64,000 bases of DNA from Curtobacterium sp. BH-2-1-1 (GTDB taxonomy: Bacteria > Actinomycetota > Actinomycetes > Actinomycetales > Microbacteriaceae). The translations under genes were made by a program, and so were the position numbers. Under the pieces are notes generated by a model. The model ran no database searches and was not told the origin of the DNA. It saw only the letters and a program-made list of their open reading frames with translations. The stretch lies in NCBI RefSeq assembly GCF_001806325.1, contig NZ_CP017580.1, positions 3,224,001-3,288,000 on the forward strand, written 5' to 3'. The number at the start of each line of letters is the position of its first letter. Position 1 is the first letter of the stretch. Positions 1 through 7,857 of this stretch are shown in pieces.

Positions 1-850
1 GCAGCACGGTGCGCGTGCCCGTCGCGACGTCGAACGCGACGATCGTCGAACGGGACCCGCGGGCTTCCTGCACGCCGACCGTGGTCACGACGACCGAGCC
101 GTCCGGCGTGACGACCCCGTCGACGTGTTCGAGCGAGCGGCCCGGAGCGGGGGTGAGGTCGGTGAGCACGGGGAGGTGCGTCGGGTAGGACGGCCCGGCC
201 TCGTCATCGGAGGGATCGGCGGCGGTCGCTGACGGTGTGGTCGCCTTCTCCTGCAGCGTCCCGAGGTCGAGCGTCAGCACGTGCGTCTCGTCGGGGCCGA
301 GGTCGTGGTCCCAGAACCGGACCGGGTACGTCTCGTGCAGGATCGCCTGCACCTTCCGGTCCTTCCGGCGTCCGCGCAGCTCAGCGTCGGCGGCGACCAC
401 GCCGGTCCGGTCCGTGCCGGCACCCGGCAGCAGCCCGGCCGTGACCGCGACCGTGTCCGTGTGCGATGCGGCGCCGAGGACCCCACCGACCCCGCCCGCG
501 AGCTTCGTGACCGGACGTGCCTCACCACCGGCGGCGGGCAGGACCCAGAGCTGCGCGGCGTCGCTGTCCTTGTCGCCGTCGCCGTCTGGGCGGCCGGAGA
601 CGAACAGCAGGTCACCGGTGCGCGTGAACGAGACGCCGCCTTCGCCCTTGGCCGAGCGCGTCAAGCGCACCGGAGCGGCCGCAGCGTCGGAGGTTCCGGG
701 GACCGCCCAGACCGACCGCCGGTAGCCCGTGCCGTCGGCGTCGAGCACGCTGACGGTCAGCGCGACCCGGGAGCCGTCCGGACTCACCGCGATCCCGTCC
801 ACGCGGGGGAGGGCTGTGTACTGGTCGAGGTCCGAGAACGGCGTCGTCAT
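1..850 (-). CDS. S9-family (prolyl oligopeptidase type) peptidase, N-terminal part, cut by the left edge
   Basis: The frame begins at ATG 850 and is still open at base 2, so at least 283 N-terminal residues are present and the C-terminal catalytic part is missing. The start reads MTTPFSDLDQY and is followed by blade-like repeats such as VSPDGSRVALTVS and, near the edge, DVATGTRTVL. These look like the WD40-type beta-propeller that precedes the alpha/beta hydrolase domain in S9 peptidases. The Ser-Asp-His triad would lie outside the window, so the class rests on the propeller alone. No Shine-Dalgarno is present. A TACCGT hexamer ends six bases before the ATG, which suggests a leaderless message. 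Confidence 0.7.
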   Translation of the reverse strand, partial: MTTPFSDLDQYTALPRVDGIAVSPDGSRVALTVSVLDADGTGYRRSVWAVPGTSDAAAAPVRLTRSAKGEGGVSFTRTGDLLFVSGRPDGDGDKDSDAAQLWVLPAAGGEARPVTKLAGGVGGVLGAASHTDTVAVTAGLLPGAGTDRTGVVAADAELRGRRKDRKVQAILHETYPVRFWDHDLGPDETHVLTLDLGTLQEKATTPSATAADPSDDEAGPSYPTHLPVLTDLTPAPGRSLEHVDGVVTPDGSVVVTTVGVQEARGSRSTIVAFDVATGTRTVL

Positions 851-856
851 GCATCC

Positions 857-862
857 ACGGTA
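857..862 (-). promoter_or_regulatory. -10-like hexamer for the S9 peptidase gene (leaderless type)
   Basis: On the minus strand TACCGT lies six bases before ATG 850 and no ribosome binding site lies between. This matches the TAnnnT -10 consensus of actinobacterial housekeeping promoters, so transcription would start at or next to the ATG. No clear -35 was read. Confidence 0.4.
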
Positions 863-910
863 GCGGCGCTCCCGGGACCCGACACGGTCACTCGGCGGTC
901 TGTGGAGAAC

Positions 911-1783
911 TCACGCCCAGAACGCGGCGATGCCCTCGGCCACGGCAGCGCCCTGCGTCCGTCCGGCATCGGCGGCGGGTGCCTGAGTCGACAGCGAGAG
1001 CGAGTTCGTGCCGAAGGCCTGCTGCGAGGTGCTGTCCGCGACGACGACCTCGACCGAGCTGCCGGCCGCCCGGAGCCCCTCGACCGCGACGTCGAGCCAC
1101 GGCCCGAGCGGCGACGGCCCCTCGGGACCGCACGCGATCACGAGGACGCGTTCGTACCCGGCGGCGACGTCGGCGTTCGTGGCGGAGCGCATGCCCCCGT
1201 CGACGTAGGGACGGCCCTCGATCCCGACCGGCGACCAGACGAGCGGCACCGAGCAGCTCGCGGCGACGGCGCGGGGGAGCGGCACGGCGTCGGTCGCGGT
1301 GAGCACGCGGAAGGTGCCGTCGGTCGCGTCGATCGCGGTGAGGGCGAGCGGCTTCGCCGGCCACTCCGTCGACGGGAGGGTCTCGGTGAAGGTGGCCGTG
1401 CGCTCGTCGTCGGTCTGCCCGTCCGTGGTGCGCTGGGCGAGGAGGCCCAGCCGGGCGCGGGCGTCCTGGTCGGACGAGGCTCCCTCGAGCACGGCGCCGA
1501 TGCGCTGCTGGAAGTCCTCGCCGTCGATGGGGACGGGCTCCTCGTAGGTCGTCGGGACGGCTGCGTGCTGCTGGTCGTACGCCTGCTGCACCGCGCCGTA
1601 CCGGACGAAGGTGCCGACGACGCTGCCGGCGCTGGACCCGACGACGAGGTCCGCGGCGTCGAGGTCCACCCCGGCGTCCTGCAGGGCGGACAGCACCCCG
1701 AGTTCCCAGGCGATGCCGGCGACGCCACCACCGCCGAGGACGAGTGCTCTGGTTCCGGGCGCAGGCGTGGAGACGTCGGTCAT
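911..1783 (-). CDS. Patatin-like phospholipase family protein
   Basis: The 290-residue product should be a cytosolic serine acyl hydrolase acting on phospholipids or acylglycerols. The oxyanion-hole glycine run GGGGVAG is at residues 17-23, the nucleophile elbow G-S-S-A-G places the catalytic serine at residue 51, and the catalytic aspartate is D195 in the DGG motif. These three elements in this order define the patatin Ser-Asp dyad family. There is no signal peptide or membrane segment. The gene stands alone, 60 bp downstream of the S9 peptidase start on the same strand. The substrate cannot be told from sequence. Confidence 0.88.
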   Translation of the reverse strand: MTDVSTPAPGTRALVLGGGGVAGIAWELGVLSALQDAGVDLDAADLVVGSSAGSVVGTFVRYGAVQQAYDQQHAAVPTTYEEPVPIDGEDFQQRIGAVLEGASSDQDARARLGLLAQRTTDGQTDDERTATFTETLPSTEWPAKPLALTAIDATDGTFRVLTATDAVPLPRAVAASCSVPLVWSPVGIEGRPYVDGGMRSATNADVAAGYERVLVIACGPEGPSPLGPWLDVAVEGLRAAGSSVEVVVADSTSQQAFGTNSLSLSTQAPAADAGRTQGAAVAEGIAAFWA

Positions 1784-1878
1784 GCGCCTTGCTTACCAGG
1801 TGCAGACGACGCGCAGGGGCGCGCAACGCGACCTGTGGAGAGCGACCGGGCGCGGCACCGGTCGTGCGCACGGGAGGA

Positions 1879-1914
1879 CGGGAGGCGCGGTGCGGGCCCG
1901 CACCGCGCCTCCCG
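1879..1914. repeat. Family A palindrome (GGGAGGCGCGGTGC core), perfect 36 bp, likely terminator
   Basis: The segment is a perfect palindrome with no loop: an 18-base arm starting CGGGAGGCGCGG followed directly by its complement. It lies 22 bases past the stop of the trypsin-like protease on the minus strand. No T-run follows, so it would act as an I-shaped hairpin terminator of the kind known in actinobacteria. The same core recurs at seven other intergenic sites in this window. Confidence 0.7.
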
Positions 1915-1935
1915 ACCCGTGGTGGGTGCGCTGGG

Positions 1936-2685
1936 TCAGACGCCCGCGGTCGAGCGGATCCAGCTGGCGGACTGGGTGAGGACGGCGTAGTTCGAACCGG
2001 CGTGGATGTCCGACCCGGGGTCGGCGACGTCGCCGGTCGAGCAGACGCCGACGACCTTGCCGTTCACGACGAGCGCGCCGCCGGAGTCGCCGTGGTTCGA
2101 CGCGCCGGTCACACCCGTGACGTGCTGCGCGCGGCCGCCGTACGCGTCCGTCGAGCTCCCCGTGAGGTTGACGGTCGCCTGGTAGAGCCCCGTCGTCGGC
2201 ACGCTGTTGGCGCGGTTGCCGTAGCCGAGCACGGTGCCGGTCCCGGAGCTCTTCGTGGTGTACGCGAGGTCGAGCGGGGCGTACGAGGAGAGGGCCTTCG
2301 GCGTGCTGAGGTGCACGAGCGCGATGTCCCCGGACGGCGCGGAGTAGAGCCGGTCCGCCGCGGTCGCCGCGCCCCGGTTCGTCGTGCTGTTCGAGTGGTA
2401 GACGTTCATCGCGGTGGTGCCGTCGACGCAGTGCTCGGCGGTGAGCACCCACGAGGCGTTGAGCTGTTCGCCGGTGCACCCGTACGTGCCGGTGCCGCCC
2501 TGCTGGAAGACGAGCTGCACCTCCCACGGGGTGCTCGGTGCCTGCTCGCCGCCGATGACCTGCGGTGAGACGGTGGCGGCGCTCGCTGCGGTCGCGCCGA
2601 GGCCACCGCCGAGCAGGGTCATGGCCGCGGCTGCTGCGGCGGCTCCGGTGAGGGCGAGGCCTCTGAGGTTCGTTCGCTGCTTCAT
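1936..2685 (-). CDS. Secreted trypsin-like (S1 family) serine protease
   Basis: The 249-residue protein has an N-terminal signal peptide: MKQR, a hydrophobic Ala/Leu stretch, then an ASA-A type cleavage site near residue 36. The mature form starts near the IGGEQA motif, as in chymotrypsin-fold enzymes. The catalytic triad can be read as His85 (TAEHC), Asp120 (GDIALVHL) and Ser201 (GDSGGAL). Length and layout match the small extracellular trypsin-like proteases common in actinobacteria. It is monocistronic, with a family A palindrome just past its stop. The natural substrate is unknown. Confidence 0.92.
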   Translation of the reverse strand: MKQRTNLRGLALTGAAAAAAAMTLLGGGLGATAASAATVSPQVIGGEQAPSTPWEVQLVFQQGGTGTYGCTGEQLNASWVLTAEHCVDGTTAMNVYHSNSTTNRGAATAADRLYSAPSGDIALVHLSTPKALSSYAPLDLAYTTKSSGTGTVLGYGNRANSVPTTGLYQATVNLTGSSTDAYGGRAQHVTGVTGASNHGDSGGALVVNGKVVGVCSTGDVADPGSDIHAGSNYAVLTQSASWIRSTAGV

Positions 2686-2785
2686 GGCCCGATCGTGCTC
2701 GCCCCCCGTTCGGGGGTCAAGTCCGCGTTGCAGGGGACAACAACGTCACCCTGTGGACAACTCCGTCAGCGTCGGTGGGGTGTCC

Positions 2786-2791
2786 TAGCGT
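2786..2791 (+). promoter_or_regulatory. -10-like hexamer before the GAF-like gene (leaderless type)
   Basis: TAGCGT ends seven bases before ATG 2799 and no Shine-Dalgarno lies between. This supports ATG 2799 rather than the in-frame GTG at 2775 as the start. Confidence 0.4.
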
Positions 2792-2798
2792 CGTCGAC

Positions 2799-3626
2799 AT
2801 GACAGGGGACCAGGCCACGACGGGTCGTGGGCGACGCCGGGCCGGAGCGGTCGTCTGGCCGATCGTGGTCGCGACGGCGCCGACCGCTGCCTTCCAGCTG
2901 CCGAACCTCGTCGTGGCTCCGGGGGTGAAGGTCTCGCTCGTCGTGTTCGGGCTGGTCGTGCTGGCCGCCGCGGTGGTCGTGCAGGTCGTCCGCGCCCGAC
3001 GGGCCGAGGCGTCGGTCACGGCTGCGGCGGCGGTGGCGCGGTCGACCGAGCTCGAGCAGGGGACGGCCGTCCGGTACGCGTTCGGGCAGCTCGCCACGCG
3101 GCTCGCCCGGTTCGCCGAGCTGCGTCGGCGGGACCGCCGGCAGGAGTTGCCGGCGTTCGCGGACCGGGTCGCCGTGGCCCTCGCGTTCTACCTGCTCCCC
3201 GGTGTGCCCGACGTCCGTGCGAACGTCTACCAGCTGTCGGAGGACCTGCGGGGCCTCGAACCGATCGGGCACGGCGGTGCCGAGGACACCGCCGGTGTGT
3301 TCCGGGCGGGAACCCCGTACGGCGACCGGAACCTCGACTGGGTGTTGGTCGGCGGCGGCCCGCGGGTGGTCGGCGACCGTGCCACGGACGTCGACGCCGA
3401 CGAGGACCTGCCCGGGTTCGAACCCCGCTACCGCTCGTACGTCTCGGTCGTGATCCGGTCGGAGGAGTACTCGTTCGGCATGCTCACCGTGGACTCGCCG
3501 GTGCCGGACGCGTTCACCGACCTCGACGCCAAGTACGTCGCGCTGATGGCCTCGTTCATGGCCATCGCGTTCTCGCTCGCGACCCCGTTCCCGGACCGCG
3601 ACCGCAACCGCAGGAAAGGCCCGTGA
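2799..3626 (+). CDS. Membrane-anchored protein with a GAF-like sensor domain
   Basis: The product has 275 residues. Two hydrophobic segments (about residues 16-34 and 42-64) anchor it in the membrane. A charged helical stretch follows, then a domain of about 150 residues whose end, with YVSVVIRSEEYSFGMLTVDS and the helix after it, resembles the last strands and helix of a GAF domain. No histidine kinase, GGDEF or phosphatase output domain follows, so the partner is unknown. It is divergent from the protease gene. Its stop overlaps the next start by one base, so the two are probably co-translated. The GAF call is by pattern, not by profile search. Confidence 0.6.
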   Translation: MTGDQATTGRGRRRAGAVVWPIVVATAPTAAFQLPNLVVAPGVKVSLVVFGLVVLAAAVVVQVVRARRAEASVTAAAAVARSTELEQGTAVRYAFGQLATRLARFAELRRRDRRQELPAFADRVAVALAFYLLPGVPDVRANVYQLSEDLRGLEPIGHGGAEDTAGVFRAGTPYGDRNLDWVLVGGGPRVVGDRATDVDADEDLPGFEPRYRSYVSVVIRSEEYSFGMLTVDSPVPDAFTDLDAKYVALMASFMAIAFSLATPFPDRDRNRRKGP

Positions 3627-3853
3627 TGCGCACACGATTTGTCGGACGCTCGACGTACCATCCCCACATGACCATCGTGACCCCCGAACCGAAGCCCTTC
3701 GGTCGGTCCCGGGTGTACACCCCGAACTGGACCGACGACACGACCGACGCCGACTACGAAGACCTCGAGGTCATCGCCGCGAACATCGAGCGAGAGCGGG
3801 TCGCTGCCCGCCGCCGCTTCGAGGCACGCCTCGCCGCTGCGCTCGCCCGCTGA
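3626..3853 (+). CDS. Small hypothetical protein, 75 residues
   Basis: The product is charged and begins MRTRFVGRSTYHPH. Its second half (DYEDLEVIAANIERERVAAR) is a predicted amphipathic helix and no family was recognised. ATG 3626 is preferred because AGGAAAGG lies six bases upstream and the ATG overlaps the stop of the GAF-like gene (TGATG). ATG 3668 would give a 61-residue form beginning MTIVTPEPKPFG, but has no ribosome binding site. It is followed by a hairpin terminator and probably works with, or is simply carried by, the upstream gene. Confidence 0.5.
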   Translation: MRTRFVGRSTYHPHMTIVTPEPKPFGRSRVYTPNWTDDTTDADYEDLEVIAANIERERVAARRRFEARLAAALAR

Positions 3854-3879
3854 ACCAGCCCCGCGGCGCCGACGACCGG

Positions 3880-3916
3880 AGCGCTGCGTCCACCCGACCC
3901 GGGCGGACGCAGCGCT
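3880..3916. terminator. Bidirectional hairpin terminator between convergent genes
   Basis: The 12-base arm AGCGCTGCGTCC and its exact complement are separated by 13 bases. The hairpin sits between the stop at 3853 (+) and the stop at 3920 (-), so it can serve both genes. Confidence 0.65.
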
Positions 3917-3919
3917 TCG

Positions 3920-4948
3920 TCACTCCGCGCTGACGTCGATCAGCACCTTGCCGACGGTGTCCTGCTCGACGGCGTCGTGCGCTGCCGCGGTGTCCTCCAG
4001 GGCGAACCGCACGAGCGGCAGGCCCGCGTCCTCGCCGACGGGGAGCACACCGTCGCGCAGCGCCGCGGTGACGTCCTCGGCCGCTGCCGCGAGGGCCTCG
4101 TCGCCGATCGTGTACAGCAGCAGGAACTGGTAGCGGGCGTTGACGCTCATGTTCGGGCGGATCGGCAGGGTGGCTTCGTCGCCGCCGTTGTTCGCGTAGA
4201 TCGACACGACGCCGTGGTTCGCCAGGACCTCGGCGACGAGCCCGGCGTTCTGCGGGATCGAGACCTCGACGACGATGTCGACACCGTCGGGGGCGATCTC
4301 GCGGATCCGCGCGCCGGCGTCCTCGTCGCGGTAGTTCACCGTGTGGTGCGCACCGGCGGCGGTGGCGAGCGCGGCCTTCGCGTCCGAGCTGATGGTGGTG
4401 AGCACGGTCGCGCCGGCCCAGCGTGCGAGCTGGATCGCCGCGTGTCCGACGGCTCCCGCGCCGCCGGCGACGAGCACCGTCTTGCCGTCGAGGGCTCCCG
4501 GAGCGAGCCGGTCCGGACCGTGCTCGTGCGTCGTGAGGGCACGGTGCGCGGTCATCGCCGGGACCCCGAGCGAGGCGCCGACGTCGAAGCTCGTGCCCTC
4601 CGGCAGCGGGACGGCACGGGCGGCGGGCAAGACGGTGTACTCCTGGGCGGTGCCGGTCGGGCGACTCGCAGCCGCCATGTACAGCCAGACGTGGTCACCG
4701 ACGGACAGTCCGTCGACACCCTCGCCGACCGCGTCCACGACTCCGGCGCCGTCCTGGTTCGGCGTGATCTCGGGGAACGGCAGGCCGTCGCCGTAGGTGC
4801 CGCCGGCGCGGGCCTTCCAGTCGGTGGGGTTGACACCAGAGACGACGACACGGACACGGACCTCGCCAGGACCGGGATCCGGGATCGGACGCTCCTCGAG
4901 GGTCAGGACGGACGAGTCACCGGGCTTCGAGTAGACGACTGATCGCAT
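3920..4948 (-). CDS. NADPH:quinone reductase-like oxidoreductase (MDR superfamily, zinc-free)
   Basis: The 342-residue protein starts MRSVVYSKPGDSSVL and has the MDR layout: an N-terminal GroES-like domain with the SGVNPTDWKAR signature, then a Rossmann domain with GGAGAVGHAAIQLARWAG near residue 150 for NADPH. The cysteines of zinc alcohol dehydrogenases are absent, which places it with the quinone oxidoreductases (QOR/CAA43093-like). ATG 4948 is chosen because the longer open frame upstream runs over the HxlR regulator gene and has no MDR similarity. It lies 44 bp downstream of that regulator on the same strand and is probably co-transcribed with it, for reactive quinone or aldehyde defence. 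Confidence 0.85.
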   Translation of the reverse strand: MRSVVYSKPGDSSVLTLEERPIPDPGPGEVRVRVVVSGVNPTDWKARAGGTYGDGLPFPEITPNQDGAGVVDAVGEGVDGLSVGDHVWLYMAAASRPTGTAQEYTVLPAARAVPLPEGTSFDVGASLGVPAMTAHRALTTHEHGPDRLAPGALDGKTVLVAGGAGAVGHAAIQLARWAGATVLTTISSDAKAALATAAGAHHTVNYRDEDAGARIREIAPDGVDIVVEVSIPQNAGLVAEVLANHGVVSIYANNGGDEATLPIRPNMSVNARYQFLLLYTIGDEALAAAAEDVTAALRDGVLPVGEDAGLPLVRFALEDTAAAHDAVEQDTVGKVLIDVSAE

Positions 4949-4992
4949 GTCCCCAGGCAACCACGGCGGTCGCGCGGGGATTCCGGGGGCGC

Positions 4993-5361
4993 TCAGCGAG
5001 GCCGGGTGTCGTACTGCTCGCGGGAGACCGCGACGTCGTCCATGTGCGAGGTCGCCCAGTCCTCGAGCGGCTTCAGCACCTCGCGCAGGGACCGGCCGCG
5101 ATCGGTCAGCTCGTACTCGACGTGCGGCGGGATCTCCGGGAAGACCGTGCGGGTGACGAGTCCGTCGCGCTCGAGCGCCCGGAGCGTCTGCGTGAGCATC
5201 TTCTGCGAGACGCCCTGCACGCGGGTGGCGATCGCCGAGTAGCGTGCCGGACCGTCGGCGAGGGTGCCGATCGTCAGGACGCTCCACCGGTCGCCGATGC
5301 GGTCGAGCAGCTGTCGCGAGGGACACTCGGCGGCGTAGGGGCTGTACTCGAGTGCTGACAC
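4993..5361 (-). CDS. HxlR-family (DUF24) winged-helix transcriptional regulator
   Basis: This is a 122-residue regulator with the family signatures in order: a CPSRQLLDRIGDRWS segment carrying the single conserved cysteine near residue 13, the helix-turn-helix around GVSQKMLTQTLRALERDGLV, and the wing PPHVEYELTDRG. In the family this cysteine can be a redox or electrophile sensor, as in HypR, YodB and QorR. It starts with GTG 5361 behind GGAGGT. It is divergent from a NAD(P)-binding oxidoreductase and upstream of a quinone reductase, the usual setting of QorR/YodB-type repressors. A perfect inverted repeat in the shared promoter is its probable operator. Confidence 0.9.
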   Translation of the reverse strand: MSALEYSPYAAECPSRQLLDRIGDRWSVLTIGTLADGPARYSAIATRVQGVSQKMLTQTLRALERDGLVTRTVFPEIPPHVEYELTDRGRSLREVLKPLEDWATSHMDDVAVSREQYDTRPR

Positions 5362-5394
5362 GACGACCTCCGTTACGCACCGTGAGGTGCCTAC

Positions 5395-5411
5395 TTACTC
5401 AAAGAGAGTAA
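5395..5411. promoter_or_regulatory. Candidate HxlR operator TTACTC-N5-GAGTAA
   Basis: A perfect six-base inverted repeat with a five-base spacer (AAAGA) lies between the divergent regulator start (5361) and the oxidoreductase start (5455). Size, symmetry and position fit a dimeric HxlR-type repressor acting on both promoters. Confidence 0.6.
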
Positions 5412-5454
5412 CGCTTGTACGGTGAGTGTCAACGTTCCACGAAAGGACTGCTCC

Positions 5455-6102
5455 ATGACCAGCATCGTCGTCTTCGGTGGCACCGGCTACGCCGGCTCCG
5501 CCATCACCCGCGAGGCCCTCTCCCGCGGCATCGCCGTCACCGCCGTCGCCCGCGACACCTCGAAGCTCGAGCCGGCCGAGGGGCTCACCCTCGCGCAGGG
5601 TGACGCCTTCGACACCGACTTCGTCGCCGAGGTCACGAAGGGTGCGGACGTCATCGTCGTCGCGCTCCACGCGGTGCAGGCGGACGGCAGCGAGCTGAAG
5701 GACGCGTTCCAGCCGTTCGTCGACGCAGCCGCTGCTGCCGGTGCGCGCCTCGGCATCGTCGGCGGAGCCGGTTCGCTGCTCGTCGCCGAGGGCGGCCCGG
5801 CGCTGTACGACACGGCCGAGTTCCCCGACGCGTTCAAGGGCGAGGCGAAGAGCCACGGTCAGGTCCTCGAGGCCCTCCGCGCGTCGGACACCGACGTCGA
5901 CTGGTTCTACGTGAGCCCGGCGGCTGCGTTCGGCGGCTACAACCCCGGCGAGCGTCGTGGCACCTACCGCACCACCGACGACGTCCTGCTCACCGACGCC
6001 GACGGCAACTCGGACATCTCCGGCGAGGACTTCGCGATCGCCTTCGTCGACGAGATCGCTTCGCCGGCACACCACCAGGCGCGCTTCGGGGTCGCCTACT
6101 AG
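5455..6102 (+). CDS. NAD(P)H-binding oxidoreductase (atypical SDR, NmrA/YwnB-like)
   Basis: The 215-residue protein opens MTSIVVFGGTGYAGSAITRE, the GxxGxxG dinucleotide-binding loop of atypical short-chain dehydrogenases. There is no YxxxK catalytic pair at the usual place, as in the YwnB/NmrA group of NAD(P)-binding proteins. ATG 5455 has AAAGGA seven bases upstream. The extra 11 residues of the frame starting at GTG 5422 lack a ribosome site and lie next to the operator. It is divergently transcribed from an HxlR regulator with an operator between them, so it is probably part of the same electrophile or redox response. The substrate is unknown. Confidence 0.85.
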   Translation: MTSIVVFGGTGYAGSAITREALSRGIAVTAVARDTSKLEPAEGLTLAQGDAFDTDFVAEVTKGADVIVVALHAVQADGSELKDAFQPFVDAAAAAGARLGIVGGAGSLLVAEGGPALYDTAEFPDAFKGEAKSHGQVLEALRASDTDVDWFYVSPAAAFGGYNPGERRGTYRTTDDVLLTDADGNSDISGEDFAIAFVDEIASPAHHQARFGVAY

Positions 6103-6120
6103 GCGGTTCGGTTCGCCTCC

Positions 6121-6180
6121 GCACAACGGAAGTCACCCGGAACTGCGCCATCGCGCGGTTCCGGGTGACTTTGCTTGTGC
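6121..6180. terminator. 60-bp interrupted inverted repeat, probable terminator of the oxidoreductase gene
   Basis: The outer arms GCACAA and TTGTGC pair, a 3x3 internal mismatch follows, and then 14 perfect pairs (AAGTCACCCGGAAC and complement) with a GCGC/GCGC inner stem. It begins 18 bases after the stop at 6102 and ends in a short T-rich stretch on the plus strand. Confidence 0.65.
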
Positions 6181-6247
6181 GGGGCGGCGCGGCGCGGGGC
6201 GGCGCGGGGCGGTGTGCGTGCGGGCGCGCAGCGCGCGCTCGGTGCGG

Positions 6248-6306
6248 AACCACGAAACCGACATGGAACCAGGCGGTGCGCCTGGTTCCACGTCGGTTTC
6301 GTGGTT
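6248..6306. repeat. 59-bp long inverted repeat, 27-base arms, one mismatch
   Basis: The left arm begins AACCACGAAACCGAC and the right arm is its complement except for one position. The centre is the five bases GGTGC. No frame is conserved across it. It could be a second, bidirectional terminator or a relic of an inverted-repeat element. Confidence 0.65.
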
Positions 6307-6408
6307 CGACGCCACGCGGCAGTGCAGCCACGCGGCGGCGCGAAGGCGCGGCGGGGGCGCGGCGGCGCCGACGACGGGAGCAGCGAGCGCGCGCGCCCAG
6401 CGCGACCA

Positions 6409-6462
6409 CGCGTCGGACGGGAGGCGCGGCGCCCGCCCGCACCGCTCCTCCCGTCCGACGCG
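6409..6462. repeat. Family A palindrome at the 3' end of the MFS gene
   Basis: The outer 16-base arms (CGCGTCGGACGGGAGG and complement) are perfect. The inner GCGCGGCGC part is degenerate. It abuts the TGA of the MFS gene at 6463, so it probably terminates that minus-strand transcript. Confidence 0.6.
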
Positions 6463-7788
6463 TCAGCGGTGCCCGACGATCGACGGCACCGGCATGTGGT
6501 GCCGCATCCGCACCGCCAGGTGGAGCCCGCCGCGGCGGGCGAGCACGAGCCCGACGACGGCTGCGGCCGCGGCCGGCACGCCTCCGGCGACGACCATCCC
6601 GACGTGGGCCCCGAAGTGGTCGACCACCTGACCCATGAGCGGGCCGCCGATCGCCTGCCCTCCGAGCAGCACGAGGACGTAGAGCGACATCACGCGGCCG
6701 CGGATCGCCACGTTCGAGGACAGCTGCACGAGCGAGTTCGACGCGGTCTGGAAGAGCAGCTGCGACATCCCGACGGCGACGAGCGCGACGGTGAACGGCG
6801 CGATGACGGGGATCGAGCCGGAGACCACGAGCAGGATCCCCGTCCAGAACACCCCGCCGACGATGGTGCGGAGCCGGACGGTGGCGCGCCGCGTCGAGAG
6901 CAGTGCGCCGGCCAGCGCGCCGATCGCGACGGCGGAGTTGAACACGCCGTAGCCACCGGCGCCGACGTCGTACACCTCGGACGCGAAGGCCGACAGCAGC
7001 ACCGGCATCGTCAGCGCGAAGACCGAGAAGAACGCCACGAGGATGACCGGCACGATGATGGTCGGCTTCCGGACGGCGTAGCGGAGGCCCTCGACGAGCT
7101 GCCCCTTCCCGCGTGGCGCCGGGGGTGTGCGGTGGAGCTCCGAGACCTTCAGGAACCCGAGCGTCACGACCACGGCGACGCAGGCGATCGCGTTGACGCC
7201 GAACGACCAGCCGGCGCCGACCGCGACGAGCAGCGCTCCGGAGAGGGCCGGGCCGATCATGCCGCCGAGCTGGAAGACCGACGAGTTCACGCTGATCGCG
7301 TTGCGCAGGTGCTCGTGGCCGACGATCTCGGTGACGAACACCTGGCGCGCGGGGTTGTCGATGACGGTGACCATGCCGACGACGAACGCGATCGCCCAGA
7401 TGTGCCACGCCTGCACCACCCCGGACAGCGTCAGGACGGCGAGCAGGGCCGACAGCACGGCGAACGAGCCCTGCGTGATCATCATCAGCGCGCGCTTGGA
7501 GAACCGGTCGACGAGCACTCCGCCGAGGAGCCCGAACAGCAGCATCGGCGCGAACTGGCACGCGACCGTGATGCCGACCTGCGCGACCGACCCGGTGAGC
7601 TGCAGGACGAGCCAGTCCTGCGCGATGCGCTGCATCCAGCCGGCGGTCATCGCGACGAGGTTCGTGGCGGTGAAGAGCCGGAAGTTCGGCACCGACAGGG
7701 CGATGAGGGTGTGGCGCCACGGCGGTCTGGTGGCCTGGATCGGCAGCGGTTCGGTGGGCGGGGGGAGGGTCGTCGATGACGCACTCAC
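6463..7788 (-). CDS. MFS transporter (enterobactin exporter EntS / MFS_3-like)
   Basis: The 441-residue integral membrane protein has about 11-12 hydrophobic segments. Near its start are the motifs LSVPNFRLFTATNLVAMTAGWMQRIAQDWLV and, after TM2, GVLVDRFSKRALM, which are typical of the MFS_3/EntS-like drug and siderophore exporters. GTG 7788 is chosen because GGAG lies ten bases upstream. A longer frame reaches 7959 but would run into the divergent LysR gene and lacks similarity there. It is divergent from a LysR regulator with a shared operator, so export is probably induced by that regulator's ligand. The transported compound is unknown. Confidence 0.85.
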   Translation of the reverse strand: MSASSTTLPPPTEPLPIQATRPPWRHTLIALSVPNFRLFTATNLVAMTAGWMQRIAQDWLVLQLTGSVAQVGITVACQFAPMLLFGLLGGVLVDRFSKRALMMITQGSFAVLSALLAVLTLSGVVQAWHIWAIAFVVGMVTVIDNPARQVFVTEIVGHEHLRNAISVNSSVFQLGGMIGPALSGALLVAVGAGWSFGVNAIACVAVVVTLGFLKVSELHRTPPAPRGKGQLVEGLRYAVRKPTIIVPVILVAFFSVFALTMPVLLSAFASEVYDVGAGGYGVFNSAVAIGALAGALLSTRRATVRLRTIVGGVFWTGILLVVSGSIPVIAPFTVALVAVGMSQLLFQTASNSLVQLSSNVAIRGRVMSLYVLVLLGGQAIGGPLMGQVVDHFGAHVGMVVAGGVPAAAAAVVGLVLARRGGLHLAVRMRHHMPVPSIVGHR

Positions 7789-7857
7789 GAGTGGGGGTCT
7801 CCGAAGGTCGAGGTGGAGCAGGCGGGACTGTACCCACTCGAAACTAACTGCGCGCGG

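Larger units (their letters stand above)
6103..6462. other. 360-bp convergent intergenic region made of three long inverted repeats
   Basis: No coding sequence is seen. From left to right the region holds an interrupted 60-bp inverted repeat (6121-6180), a 59-bp inverted repeat with 27-base arms (6248-6306), GC-rich low-complexity sequence, and a family A palindrome (6409-6462) that touches the stop of the MFS gene. It separates the oxidoreductase (+) from the MFS transporter (-). Confidence 0.6.

Noticed and set aside
4949..5380. N-terminal extension of the quinone reductase frame by 144 residues
   Set aside because: The extension overlaps the HxlR gene in another frame, is Arg-rich and lacks MDR similarity. 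The typical MDR start MRSVVYSKPG is at 4948.
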